From Quercus robur (Eukaryota; Streptophyta; Magnoliopsida; Fagales; Fagaceae): DNA of 64,000 bases. Where the stretch lies: NCBI RefSeq assembly GCF_932294415.1, contig NC_065535.1, forward strand, positions 70,487,362 through 70,551,361, written 5' to 3'. The position numbers were made by a program, and so were the translations under genes. A model generated the notes under the pieces. It worked only from the letters and a program-made list of their open reading frames with translations, did no database searches and was not told the DNA's origin. Below, one piece after another: positions 1 through 12,494 of this stretch (the first letter of the stretch is position 1; each line of letters starts with the position of its first letter).

Positions 1-1371
1 AAAAATATACATATTAAATTTCAACAAATAACTTGAACCAAGTTGACAAAATTTTTTGTTTCTCAAAAAAAAAAAAAAAAAAAGTTGACAAATTTTTTTT
101 GATGTACTTATTAATTAGCTTATTTTTAGGTAACTATTTTTTATGAGAAAGGAGGAAAAAAATTATTTTCCCTTTATTTTTTGAGATAATTTTCTAGATA
201 ACTATATATTTATTATAATTTTATAAATTTCAAGTTAATTTAAGTAATTGGATATCACAACAAAGTATTATATCTCTATTAAAGACTATAAAGAAACTTA
301 GGCTTTTTTATAAAAAAATTATATATTTTTATAACTTATATTATTTGTAGATATATAAAGATTTTAATTGGGATTTGGGGCCATAAATCTATATACTTAA
401 TAGTTTTTAAAATTTTTGGGACCACTCATATAAAATCATTACATTTTTTAGAATTTTTCAAAAATTTGGTGGAGGTGAATTTTTAACTTTTTAAAAGGAG
501 GTGAAATCCAATGTGGATACAAGATCTAAAATTCGAATTGCCTACTTTGATACCATAACAAAGTTTTAGTTATTTCAAGAGTTTAAATTGTTAGAGAATG
601 AAGAATTTAATCATTTAACAGTTATTTTGATAGAAAACACCAATCCCGTGAATCATTAGCGATTACAGGTGGAATCCATATTATATATGATGAGTCAAAT
701 CTGAGTCTTTTTTACAAAAGTAAAAGAGTACTGAAGCTAGATTCTTTGTTTCACCATGTCCTACTAACTGATATTTCAAGAATTCAATACATTACATTGT
801 ATTGAGCATGATATATATTAATATATCTTCTACATATCCAATAATTGCCACTCATCATTAGGGCCATACTTACTTAACATAATTTATTCACAGAAAAAAA
901 AAAGAATCTTTTTAAATTTCTATTGCAACTTTTTTCTCAATGCCCCCATTGCAATCTGACCCTCACAGTGTGTAAAGAATCCAAGTCGGCATGCAGCAAG
1001 GAGAACAGAACTTGTTTCTGAAAGTGCCCATATCATCTCTCCACTTGTATTTCTTGGTGCCCAAAGGCTATGATAACAACAAATATTAATAAATTTAAAG
1101 AAAAAGTGAAGCTTTGTACTAATTATTAATGATTTGATCGATTTTCCATATAATGTTTTGTATAAGACAATAGAAGTTTAAGCATTCATATATAAAAATA
1201 CAAATAGAGATGCAGATAGCCGTCCACATATGATAATACTACAAAAAGTAGATTCATGTACCTTAATGAGGAGATCTAAAATAAATCTCATCATTATATG
1301 CTCATTGCTACTATTCTAAATTCTGAATATAATTACGACACATTGTCTTAACTAAATATGTATTTCATAAA

Positions 1372-1410
<39 letters not shown>

Positions 1411-3181
1411 CATAACAAAAAGTTTACTTGAGGTTGTGATTTGAGAAATGGGGTTAAATTTTATAATATCAAAGGTGGAAAGCATTTTACCTAACTAGTT
1501 TTAGGAAACCCTCTTAGCAAATAAGTCCTAGGGAACCATCGACCTTTTATCCTCTACTATTTAAGTAATTTTTTTACGCCTTTTTGACCTTCTGAAAGAT
1601 CAAATTAGATTAGGGCCGTGTTTTTTTAAAGCATATATACTTGCAAGATACTAAAAAGTTTTCTTTTCTACACATTTGATTAGAATTAAACTTATGTTAA
1701 GTCACTTTATGATAATTGTCTTTTACCATCATGTTAAAATATCAAATGTTTATTTTTGGAAAAAGTTTAGCTTCAAATGGTTTTTTTTATAATTTTTTTT
1801 ATGTAAATAGGAATTTTTATCATTAGATTAGAATATTAATTGATTTTTTTTTTTTTTTTGTATAAAAAAGGTTCAAAGTTTAAAACCCTAGATTTTTTAT
1901 TAGACAACAATTGATTTTTGTCCTTTATTTTTGATGTAAGCATGATTTTATCATAAATTTCTTATTTGACAATAATAGACTTTATTAATTAAGTTAATAA
2001 AGTTCACCTCAAAACTTAATCTTTGACTTAAGTGTGTTCACATGAGCATTCAAGAGTACACTATGATCTTACACTTCTATTAACACGACAGATTCCTCAC
2101 TTTTTACATAAAATTTCCATACCCATTTACTTTGTTAGTGAGTGAGTTACAAATAAGTGCTGGTACATCTTTATTTTTTATTCAAATGTTGTTGGGATTT
2201 CTGCAATATTCTTTTGCAATCAAGAATTGTGATCTCATCAGCACTATACTCGTCAAATCACAGATCTTCAGGTTAAATCATGGAAATTATTGATGACATT
2301 TCAAGTTGTGGCTTTTGGGTCACAAGGGACAATCAAATATTTCAGAGTTCAGAGAGCTAGTTGAGAAGTGCAAATGTGATAGACCCAACCTTATTCAATT
2401 GGTGTCCGTCCTTGTATTTCAGTCACGTTTGTCTGTAGCTACACTGAAATGATTCAATGTACTGTGTCCATGCTGATTACTGAATTCAATAATGGAAGCT
2501 AATAGTAAACCTTTCGGAGTTTCCTGCTGATACTGGCACTCAATAATTGAACTAAACAGTAAAATATTTCAGAGAGGGCTGGGTGTGTATCCTATTCCTA
2601 CCACATCTTTAAACAAATGAACCCTAAAGTGTGCCCCAGAAAGAGATAAGAGAGACCATGAACTGAGTGCCACATATAGAAAAAGTTGAAGGATTTAAAG
2701 CGTGATTTGTTTCTTCTCTTTGGTTATGATCTTGACTGGGTTTACTTGATTTCTTATTTCCAGTGCAGCAAAGAACAACAAATTCATGTTGCATATTGAT
2801 CTTGAAACAATACAATTACTTGCCAAATGATGTACTTGGATATATGTATGCATCTTGGTGCAATAAATTAAACTAGTAGGAACAAAGTTTATAATCTTTT
2901 AGAGAGTACACCCTATATGCCATGAACACCTTAGTGTTACTAGGGTTTTGGTCACAATATATTCTTTTATGTATCTCTTATGTATCCGAAAAAGAACATG
3001 TTTTTCTAGATGCTCTTTTAGAGTGATAGAGAATTTCAAAATTCAAATAAAAAACCACGATATACATGTCATATTTCGTATTTAAAGAGATATGTAACAT
3101 ATACATATGAGTATTAATGTATGAATGTGACTGGGACAGGTTTCAAGTTTCAACTTAAGCTGAACAGTGTCTGATAATTAT
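1..3181. other. AT-rich intergenic DNA
   Basis: I see no supportable gene here. The stretch is strongly AT-rich with many homopolymer runs and short open frames that match no family I know. It contains an (AT)n microsatellite at about 1375-1406. The last few hundred bases are presumably the promoter of the LOB-domain gene downstream. Confidence 0.6.
1375..1406. repeat. (AT)n microsatellite
   Basis: About 16 uninterrupted AT dinucleotides. Similar (AT)n tracts lie near 10903-10933, 12359-12396, 16838-16864, 40781-40811, 42165-42195 and 59299-59322. They are ordinary plant simple repeats. Confidence 0.9.
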
Positions 3182-3187
3182 TATAAA
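3182..3187 (+). promoter_or_regulatory. probable TATA box of the LOB-domain gene
   Basis: TATAAA followed by a GC-containing stretch, with a pyrimidine-rich region just downstream that suits transcript start near 3210. It lies about 350 bases upstream of the proposed 5' UTR splice donor. This is inference from position and motif only. Confidence 0.4.
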
Positions 3188-3883
3188 GGCAGTGTCATAG
3201 TCATCCTTCTTTTCTTGTAGCCCCATTTATTGCTCTTGTCTTTTGCTTTCCGTTCCTCCTCACTGAAAAATGCTCTTTGCCTCCCTTTTTTTTCTCTTAT
3301 TATCACCTTTTGTCAATGTATTTGCAAGTCTCTCTTTCTATCTGAACTGCAACTAAACTAGGGTTTTCCTCCTTTGAACACAAACCCAACAAAGGAATTT
3401 TAATCTCTCCCAATGGCTGCAGCAACATCTTTTTCCTTGGGAATATCAAAGAATAGATCTTGAAAGAGTTTACACAGACAGCAGGAAAAAAAAAGGTAAT
3501 AGTATTCTTTCTGACCACAGAAATCAACACAAAAAGGTAAGTACATAACTACGTATAGGTGCAGCCTCTCTATTATTATTTTTCTTATAATTAATTTTCC
3601 TTTCTTTTAAAATAGAATGTTGCTTGAATTTTTGGGTTATAGAAGTTGATCCAGGGTTTTGGTTTATGGAATTTGATAGGTAGAGAGTTCTTACAAAAGG
3701 AAAAGGTTGAAATTACATGACTGAGTTCCTATGCTCTATTGGCTTATATTAAAAGATAGAAAAAGAAACCCAAGAGAGAGAAGGGATATTCACATGTGGT
3801 AGCTAGGTGGTGTAAACTAATTGCCATGAAATCCAGGAATTTAAATCTGTGGTGGTGGTTAAAGTGAAGGAGGTACAAGCACA

Positions 3884-3907
3884 TAGAGAGAGAGAGAGAG
3901 AGAGAGA
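3884..3907. repeat. (GA)n microsatellite in leader intron
   Basis: About twelve AG dinucleotides inside the proposed 5' UTR intron of the LOB-domain gene. Confidence 0.9.
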
Positions 3908-4049
3908 TTCAAAGGACAAGCATATTGTATGAATTTAGGAACTGTTGACCAAATTCAGGAGAATCCTAACACAGGAAACCATCCTTGTCTTCATGTGTCA
4001 TATTAATTACTTTTTTTTTTCTTTTGTCAGAAAAATAAAAATAAAAAGC

Positions 4050-4082
<33 letters not shown>

Positions 4083-4088
4083 GGGGGG
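4050..4088. repeat. (GA)n followed by G17
   Basis: A run of about eleven GA units passes directly into 17 consecutive G residues, 430 bases upstream of the LOB-domain start codon and inside its leader intron. G-runs of this length tend to be length-variable and can form quadruplexes; the effect here is unknown. Confidence 0.9.
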
Positions 4089-4517
4089 CTGTTTATCAAC
4101 ATTCAAGATGTAATGTTCATAAAGTAGTAGTACTCATGTTCAAGAAAAACAGCTTAGCAGGCAAAAAGTAAAATAACTTTGAAAGTAAGATAGCAGTAGA
4201 TTTTTAGGTACCTATATATATAGACAAGTGGTAGCGTGGTACTAACCCTAGTTCTGTTGTCCCAGAAAATCACCAAGTTAAATTCAGGAAAAAAGAAAAG
4301 GTATTGTCATGTTCAACCATGTCAGAATATATATTCTTAAGGAGAATTCTTAATTTACATGAAAAGTGAATGTGTTATTCCTTAAAAGGAAATTACAAAA
4401 ATAAAATAAAAAACAACAAGATGAAAACTTATATATGGCTTCCAATTTCAAGTGAATTTGCAATAAACTGCTTGATGGATCAGATGGGTGATTTTTTGCT
4501 GCAGGTGAAATATTTAT

Positions 4518-5027
4518 ATGGCCTCTTCTTCTAGCTACTCCAATTCTCCCTGTGCTGCCTGTAAGTTTTTAAGAAGAAAATGCATGCCAGATTGCATTTT
4601 TGCACCATATTTTCCACCTGAAGAGCCACAAAAATTTGCCAATGTTCACAAAATATTTGGTGCAAGCAATGTTAGTAAGCTTCTCAATGAAGTCGCTCCT
4701 CATCAGAGAGAGGATGCTGTAAACTCTCTGGCCTATGAAGCCGAGGCACGGATAAAAGATCCAGTCTATGGTTGTGTTGGAGCCATCTCAGTCCTTCAAA
4801 GGCAAGTCATTAGGCTCCAGAAGGAATTGGATGCCACAAATGCAGACTTGATCCGTTATGCATGCAATGCCAATGACATGCCTACATCATCCCAGTTTGG
4901 AAGAAGGAATATGAGCCATGGAGGAGGCTCTTTTGGTCAAAACTCTGGTATGTATTATCATTATTCTCCATGGAATAATGAGCCTGGTGAGGACAGCAAT
5001 GAGAGAGGGGGAGAAGGTAACATGTAA
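4518..5027 (+). CDS. LOB-domain transcription factor, class I (LOB/LBD25-like)
   Basis: A 169-residue plant-specific DNA-binding protein of the LATERAL ORGAN BOUNDARIES family, which act in the nucleus at organ boundaries and in lateral organ and root development. The signature is complete. The zinc-like block CX2CX6CX3C uses Cys12, Cys15, Cys22 and Cys26. The GAS block runs from about Phe40 to Gly88 and includes the invariant DPVYG (81-85). A perfect LX6LX3LX6L coiled coil uses Leu93, Leu100, Leu104 and Leu111, which marks class I. The N-terminus MASSSSYSNSPC matches the LOB branch most closely. The C-terminal 55 residues are Gly/Ser/Asn-rich and variable, as usual. The start is the first ATG after a leader intron acceptor at 4504. 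The coding part is a single exon, and length is normal for the family. The exact orthologue (LOB or LBD25 group) is inference. Confidence 0.93.
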   Translation: MASSSSYSNSPCAACKFLRRKCMPDCIFAPYFPPEEPQKFANVHKIFGASNVSKLLNEVAPHQREDAVNSLAYEAEARIKDPVYGCVGAISVLQRQVIRLQKELDATNADLIRYACNANDMPTSSQFGRRNMSHGGGSFGQNSGMYYHYSPWNNEPGEDSNERGGEGNM

Positions 5028-6502
5028 TGTAAGATGGATTGTGACATTCTTATGTACCTATGACTATCTTAGGACATCTATTTAAGTTTTCCTATTGAAA
5101 AGGGAACATGGTATGCTAGGTTGTGAAACCCCTCTACACAGAATATGGGGTACGACTACTGAATGCTACTAAACTTTTCATAATTGAGAAATTAGCAACT
5201 TATCATAGTCAAGTTTTTGGTGTAGCATATGGGAAGATTTCTATGTAAAGCTCTTGGTGTAATCTATGCTTGGTTGATTTTGTACATTGCTTGAGTATTA
5301 TTTGGAGCATGTACATTGGAATTTTCTGTTTCTTTTTTGCCTATCTTTCCAAGTGATATGTTATGACTCAAGTCCAGTAATCAGCTTGCCTATCAATCAA
5401 CTCTCCCATACCCCATATAAGTAAAAATTTTGTGCATTGGGTACACTTTTTTTTTTATAAATATTTTATATGTGTAGTTTCTCTCGAATATGTTCCAACC
5501 TTTTCTTTAGCTCAGTTATAGCTGTCCTTTGGATTCAGAAGATTATATTATCACTTCTTTTAATAAACAAAACAATTCTGAAGACCCAAGTTATATATCT
5601 ATGTATGCCCGTAGATTATGATAATGATTGAGTGTCCCCTTTAGTTTTGAGGCCACCAACCTACATAGTTTATTTAACCACCAAACTTATAGCTCAATGG
5701 TCCATGGCACTTGGCACTGCATAATCGGGCCAGTAATTTATCAGTAGGCCTCTAGAATATTATTGGTTTATGAAATTATTATCTTAACTAAGAAACTAAA
5801 ATCTTTCTTAATGTTCCAATGACATCATGTACAGGGTAGCACAAGTAGTTACATCATACACATCAGCTTGGTATACAGTTATAGTTAAGGAAGCTGATGC
5901 AAATTATGCACCTCAAACCTTACTTATGCAACAAATCATAAATGTACTTCTTATATTATCTTTAAGAGACATGCTCTATGGACTATAAATGGACATTTGT
6001 AATCTAGTTAAGTCTTAACCAGCTATAATGCAAATAATTTGTCAAGTGACAATAGAAAGGGAAAAAGGAAACACACATCTCATCCAACTAATAGGTTATC
6101 CTTTTTGTCCACGCTCATTCATAGGCCCTAAGTGTGAACCGGTGGAAACTGTAATGAGATTCTTAACTTTTGGCACATCAAATCTTCAGGCTCCTTACAA
6201 CTTGCTTCAACTCAGTATATGATTTTCAATATTCAAGGACAGAGAAAAAGTGACACTGCAAATGTGTTGACTTTTCTAAAATTTTATTTTAAAACTATAC
6301 ATAATATGTGTAATCTTTGCTCGTAAAATTCAAGTTTTTCATTATAACATTGTCATTGTCTGAAGCAGTAAGTCACACAGATGCCTATCCATATAGGATC
6401 CATACAAGTATTGTTCTCCCATGTGATAAGGGCACAAAAATCCCTTGCTGCGAATCATAATTGGATATTGAACCTTTGACTTCCTCTACCCTTTATAATA
6501 GT
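5028..6502. other. 3' flank and intergenic DNA
   Basis: The first 250-300 bases are probably the 3' UTR of the LOB-domain gene, which is T-rich. Beyond that I see no gene, RNA or element boundary. Confidence 0.5.
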
Positions 6503-6510
6503 ATTATTTA

Positions 6511-6960
6511 GGATAAAGTATTCCAACCTCCTCTAAAATTTTACAAAATATCACTCCTCTCAAATGTAACATGAAATAAAACCCCTCTTCCTTTGAGTTT
6601 GTATAAAGGCAACCATTAGGCTTTTATTATTGGAATATCTCATTTTTTTTAAAAGAGTTCTATTAATTTATACATACCTCCTTCTCAAAAAAAAAAAAAA
6701 ATTTATACATACCTAAGTGGGGAGTATGGCTTCTCCATAAACCTCAAAAGAGGAGCTTGTCATTTCATTTACATATAATTCAGGTAAAATTCTTCTGTAA
6801 AAATGAAACATTACGTTAGTGAATTAAATAACATTTTGAGAAGTTGCGAACTTTAATGTTGCATTTATACAAACCTTAAAAAGGAAGAAATGTCAATTAT
6901 ACAAACGTTAATAGGAGTGTATTTTGACAAATGTAGATGGAGGGTAGTATAATCTATCCC
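6511..6960. mobile_element. MITE with 8-bp target duplication
   Basis: A 450-base element with related ends: GGATAAAGTATTCCAACCTCC on the left and, reverse-complemented, GGGATAGATTATACTACCCT on the right. The identity between the arms continues weakly for about 100 bases inward, including shared CACTCCT and GTTTGTATAAA-type blocks. It is flanked by ATTATTTA at 6503-6510 and again at 6961-6968. An 8-bp duplication suits hAT and is close to Mutator. The duplication is AT-only, so chance is not excluded. No coding content. Confidence 0.6.
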
Positions 6961-6968
6961 ATTATTTA

Positions 6969-8230
6969 TCATTTCTAACCTCTTGAAAAATGCAGTAACC
7001 CATCTCCCCCAACTTCTGGAGTAGCACACATTAATATTAGTGTGATAGCTTCCTTAACAATAAGAACATGATTAAGCACGCATTTGAATTTAATTATTTT
7101 TTATTAATTTATTAGCTGATTTATTTAAATATAATTTAAATAAACTCTTTTTCTAACCTAGCTAATGGTAAGAAGACACCTTTTCTGTTTCATCAATTTA
7201 ATCCAAAGTAATCACAAACTTGGACTGATTAGTTAAACAAATTTATATAATTCAGGATGAAAACAATGAGGTTGGGACAAAAGAGTCAAGACTGTGTATA
7301 TGCTATTAAATTATTTCATTAGATAAATGAGAATATTAAGAGAGTGTTATTCTTTCTTAAAAAAAAAAAAAAATACTAAGCCTATATTTAGCATTAAAGA
7401 TTGTTATCTTCCAGTTTGGACATTATATAACATTAATCTTTCATCATTGGTCATTCACATTTGGTGTACCCAATAATTATTATGATAATAGTTGTGGGAG
7501 TAACAATTTTCAATTGATAAAGTAAGATATACATGGAGAGAGAGAGTAGATGAACATGTTGACAAGAAAGATACTTTATGTCTCTCTTTCTCATGCAAGA
7601 GCGAGCACGCGCACTGCATACGCTTAAAACACTAACAGAATTGTGCATTTGGAATGTCTTAATCTGAGACAATAAGTCCTAGGTCATGTCTATCGCTCTC
7701 CAATTTATGGGCCACCCCCACACAACCGCCCAAAGGGTAAAAATGACCCAAAAGTGTAGTCCAAGACCAAGACCAAGACGTGCTCTCTTTCTCTCTCTCA
7801 AAGTTGCAATCTAAGGTGATTGATTGATTAGACATTGCCCAAAGCCAGTTGAGCTTGTGCACATGCCCAAGTCTTAATCAGGGACGACATTCATTCAACA
7901 CAACTTCAACTTCTTCAATAGACCTATATATATTTGAAGTGAACCACACATGACTGCTCAACTGCATGGCATAGGCCTCTATTGTGGTCGACAGCGGCCG
8001 GATTTGAAGGACTCTCACACGAGCTTTGGCTTTCACGGAATAAAGAGAGTTCAGAGGATGTGGCTAGGGATGGAGAGTGAGATTGGACGTGCCATTGAGG
8101 GATCATTTAGACATGTGATGATAAGATTTCGTGTTTATGTTGGACATTTTCAAACTTATTATTATGACTTCTGTAATTATTCTCCGACATTTGTTGATGT
8201 GATTTATATTTTATATATACGACGTATATA
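6969..8230. other. intergenic DNA
   Basis: No recognisable gene. Short open frames here, including one of 93 codons at 7950-8231 on the + strand, show no domain or family resemblance. A CT/GA-rich patch lies near 7780-7800. Confidence 0.5.
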
Positions 8231-9830
8231 ATTTTACGTATTGTGTTCATGTTTAAAATGTGAAATGAGTGATGTATATGGACAATGTACAATAAGGAAT
8301 ATGAAAGAATTAATGCTCTAATGAATCAAAAATTTCTAATAGATAATCCTAAGAAAAAAGAAATAAGGGAGAAATTTATTTGTTTTTATTTTTATTTGTT
8401 GAAATTGAGGTACAATATCATCTTTTCCGTCTAATCCAAAAGTAAAATTATAACAATACTAAGTGATTGTTATAAATATGATGTGGACAAAAGACATATG
8501 TTTCGATTTGAAACTTGAAACAAGAATTACTCTATTTTTCGGTGGAGGAATATTGTGACATGAATGTATTCATTCATGTTCAAAGGTACAACTACAGTAA
8601 TATTCAATGATAGCAAGAAGTATGGTGTGAACAAAAGATCATCCTAAAGGTTGAAAAAACGAATTACCTTATGTTTCAATAGGGAAGAGAGAAGAGGAGA
8701 ATGGTGACATGAATATTACATTTTCCTCTTTTCGAAATTCTTACCATATGCCCAAGGGTTGTTGGGGGAGTGGGCCATTCCTCCTTAGTTCTTACACATA
8801 ACGTTCATAATTTCATGCACGATGTCCATATCTAAAACGTGAAATGAGTGATGTGTACAAATGATATACAATGAGCATGAGAAAATCAGTGCCCTTATAA
8901 ATCTAAAATTTTCAATGGATAATCTTTAAGGGAGAATGAAGATATTTCTTTGTTTTTCTTTTTTTTTGGTTAAAATTGAGGTACAATATCATCTTTTCCA
9001 TCTAATTCAAAAGTAAAATGATAATAGTATTAAGTGATTGTTATAAATATTATATGGACAAAATACTTATGTTTCGGCGAGTTGAAACAAGAATTACCCT
9101 ATCGTTCGGTGGAGGAAAAAAGAAAGGAAAATTGTGACATGAATATATACATTCATGTTCAAAGGTAAAACAATAGTAATATTCAATGATGGCTAGAATT
9201 ATGGTGTGATAAAAAGATAATCCTAGAAGGGTTGAAAAAAAGATTTCTCTTATGTTTCAATAGGGAAGAAAGGAGAGAGGAAAGCTGACATGAATATATA
9301 CATTTTCCTCTTTTCTATGTTCTTACCATATACGCAAAGGTTGTCGGGGGAGTGGGCCATTCCCCCTTAGTTCTTACATATAACGTCCAAAATTTCATGC
9401 ATGATGTTCACATTTGCTATTGGTATTCACATTTAAAACAAGGTGATGTGTATGGAAGATATACAAGGAATGTGAGAGAATCAACGCCCCTATAAATCTA
9501 TGATGTGGAAAAAAGACCTATGTTTCGGTGGTTTGAAACAGGAACTACCCAATCTTTTTCGGTGGAGGAAAAAAGAGAGGAAAATTGTGACATGAACATA
9601 TGCATTCATGTTCAAAGGTAAAACTACAATAATATTCAATGAAGGTTAGAAATAAGACGTGAACAAAAGATCATCCTAGAGGGTTGAAAAAAGGAACTAC
9701 CTTATGTTTCGATAGAGAAGAAAGGAGAGGAGAATGGTGATATGAATATATACACCATTCTCTTTTTTAAGTTCTTACCATATACCCAGAGGTGGTTCCA
9801 AGGGGTGGTTGGGGGAGTGGGCCCTTGCCC
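8231..9830. repeat. tandem array of a ~0.58 kb unit, about 2.8 copies
   Basis: Three diverged head-to-tail copies of one unit. The landmark GAAATGAGTGATG occurs near 8262 and 8841, with a decayed form near 9440. CGGTGGAGGAA recurs near 8540, 9107 and 9560. GTTGGGGGAGTGGGCC recurs near 8761, 9342 and 9808. The step is about 580 bases between copies 1 and 2. It is about 455-465 bases between copies 2 and 3 across the middle, because copy 3 lacks an internal piece of roughly 130 bases. No unit carries a coherent coding frame. Confidence 0.85.
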
Positions 9831-10900
9831 CTAGCCAACCAAAATCTCACCCTTCCCCCTCTCCCCTCCCCACCCCCCCCCCCCCCAAAATAATATTTTT
9901 TTTTGCTTCCTCATTTTCTTTGTATTTTTTGCTCTTATTTATTTATTATATACTATTGTGTCTCTTTATATGTCAAACTTTATAAGAAAAATAGAAAGAA
10001 AATATTTCCTATTTTATCAATGCTTTTAAAGATTGACAAATTATAAAAGAAAAAAAAAAGGAAAATAAAGAAGCAAAAGTTTTAATTGAAGAGAAACAAA
10101 TCAAAAAATAAAATTTAAAAGTATTGGGAGTTAAATTTTTTATGTAGCAATTTTTTTTTTTTTTTTATATAAAAAAAGAGTGTAAAAGTAAGAAAATTTG
10201 AAAATAATTATACAATAAACTCCATAATTTGTTATTATTTTCAAGTTAAACTTTAACATTATAAATATGTATATATGTTGTAATTTAATCATTTTATGAG
10301 TTGAAAAAAAATGACATAATTAAGTTGTACATGAAATTTATCTAATTATTAAAAATTATTGCACGAGCATTATAAATGAAATTTTGACTATAAAAAAATC
10401 TACAATATGGTTTGTTCATATATATTGTTAAAATAAAAGAAGAAAAATAAAAGATTTAGAAAAAGAAAATGGAATCAATAAAAAAGAAGAAGCATGGATC
10501 GGCCTAACGGCTTACATCCACAACGGAAAGACTTTGACAACTATATCTTACTATTTAAAATTGATTATTTTATTTTATTTTTACAATGAACTCTAAGTAG
10601 AGTATATATAAGAATTAAAGTTGATTCATGAGAGTCATCCTTTGATTGGACTAAAATCAAGGATGATTAATGTTCCTTGATTTTAGTCAATCAAGGATAT
10701 CAACATATGCTAAATGTGATACGCACGATACAATAAAAGCCTAACAAATAAACACGATGTATATGTTCTCTCTCTTTCTTTTTCTTATTTTTACATTAAA
10801 ATGCCGCTTAGTATTTATATAAGTGACATTTTGTTTTCTATATTGGTCTTAAGTATATAAACAATACGTATGTGTTGTGTACTTGCATAATATGTATTCA

Positions 10901-10935
<35 letters not shown>

Positions 10936-12355
10936 ACAAATGCATGGAGGTAAATGTATCGTTATAAAACTTTTTTCCCCTAAAGTCAAATCATTGTTCA
11001 TTCATATTGACTTTAAATCAGGGATATTGACGTTGTCACTTATCCCCTTCAATAAAGTTTTGTCTATTGACAACAAAATCAAAAGCTATTCATCTGATGA
11101 TGATGATCTACATAAAAGTCAAATAAAATTGACTCGGGGTTAAAACTTAAGATTGAGATTAAGGGCTTCGGGTTTAAAAAATGGTGGTGAAAAAAAAAAA
11201 AAAAAACCATGTGATTTCAACTTTTGAACTGTTTTTAAGTTTTTAGCACTATTAAGTATCTGTTTGATATTTCGTTTTGAAATCAAACTTTTTAAAGGTA
11301 TAATTTTTTTAAATCTCACTTTTTTTTGTATACTATAATTTTTTTCAAACAGTCAATTTTTTCTTTAAAAAAATAAAGATTATGAACTATCTCTCTCTCT
11401 CTCTCTCTAAAAATATATATATATATATATATATTATACTAAATGGGCACCTAATCTATTGCGTTTTAGGCCTTTGTCCAATCTATCCTGAAGCTGAAGT
11501 CATAAGCCCAAAAAAAAAACCCAAAACAACACCCTCATAAGCCCACAAAAGTGAAGCACTTTCCTTTGACCCAAAATGGATCTACCATTTTGGATTTGGA
11601 CCGCTATATAATATACCCACTTGCCTAGTCTTTTTTAAATAAAAATAAATTGGTATTGGCTATTGTGGTGAGGTGAAAATAAATTGGGATTCTTTTTTTT
11701 TGAAATTATGAAGAAAAAAATTGAAGATTTAAAAAACTGTATTTAAGAGAATGATTTAAAAGACTGTATTAAAGAGAATGATTTGACTTCGTTTCATTTT
11801 TAAGCCGTATGAAAAGAGTAAAAAATGCAAAGATATGTTCATCATTTTATTTTTAATTTCTATTTGAAAAAAATTTCACCAATTTTAATTAAATCCACTG
11901 TCAAAGGTCCTTTCTCTGTTTGTGAAACTGATAAAAGTACTTTATTAAGTTTTCATTTTTACAAATCTAACATATTGATGATATCGCGTCATGTAATATA
12001 AATTAATACCATCGTATGTTAGTTATTTAAGGCCAAAGGGGAATAGGTTCTACTAGACTACACTCCTGTACTGATGTAAATAACTATGATTGAAGTTACT
12101 GTTTTTATTTAAAATTAGTCTGAAATCCATGCATATTCATAAATACATTTTCAAAAACCTAGCTCTTAAAACATTTCTTCTAATAGTTCTACCACACACC
12201 TTTTTATTGTTCATATAAGAGAATCCATTACTATTTAGTCTATTTACCGGTCTTAATTGCCTACGGTTTAGCCAGAATTCTAACTCATGAAGACATCATT
12301 TAGCGTTCCAAACACTCAAAGCTAGAAGGCAATAAGAGAAACTCCTATTAAGATT

Positions 12356-12398
<43 letters not shown>

Positions 12399-12494
12399 AG
12401 CTAAATTTCGGTGTATATTAAATTGTTTGTCAAAAACCTTGAATCCAAATGATCTGATCTTGTCTTTAATAGACAGTAACTTATTGCGACCTAC
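9831..12494. other. AT-rich intergenic DNA
   Basis: No gene recognised. It contains a C-run near 9871-9886, (AT)n tracts at about 10903-10933 and 12359-12396, a (CT)n/(AT)n compound repeat near 11391-11434, and the foldback at 10639-10696 listed separately. Confidence 0.5.
10639..10696. repeat. short near-perfect foldback
   Basis: The arm at 10639-10663 pairs with 10674-10696 around a 10-base loop. The stem has 23 pairs and two single-base bulges, with the shared core GACTAAAATCAAGGA. It is too short and too perfect for a typical plant pre-miRNA and more like a foldback or MITE relic. No function is claimed. Confidence 0.6.

Larger units (their letters stand above)
3537..4504 (+). other. 5' UTR intron of the LOB-domain gene
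   Basis: A strong donor (AAAAAG|GTAAGTAC) at 3536/3537 and a strong acceptor (TTTTTTGCTGCAG|G) ending at 4504, 13 bases before the ATG, define a 968-base intron in the leader. Leader introns are known in this family; AS2 has one. The intron holds two (GA)n tracts and a G17 run. Transcript data would be needed to confirm it. Confidence 0.6.

Noticed and set aside
7950-8231. 93-codon plus-strand open frame
   Set aside because: No domain, no conserved motif and no promoter evidence; it runs into the AT-rich start of the tandem array.
10639-10696. A microRNA precursor
   Set aside because: The stem is short, nearly perfect and has a 10-base loop. Plant precursors are usually longer with a defined miRNA/miRNA* pattern. 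Kept only as a foldback.
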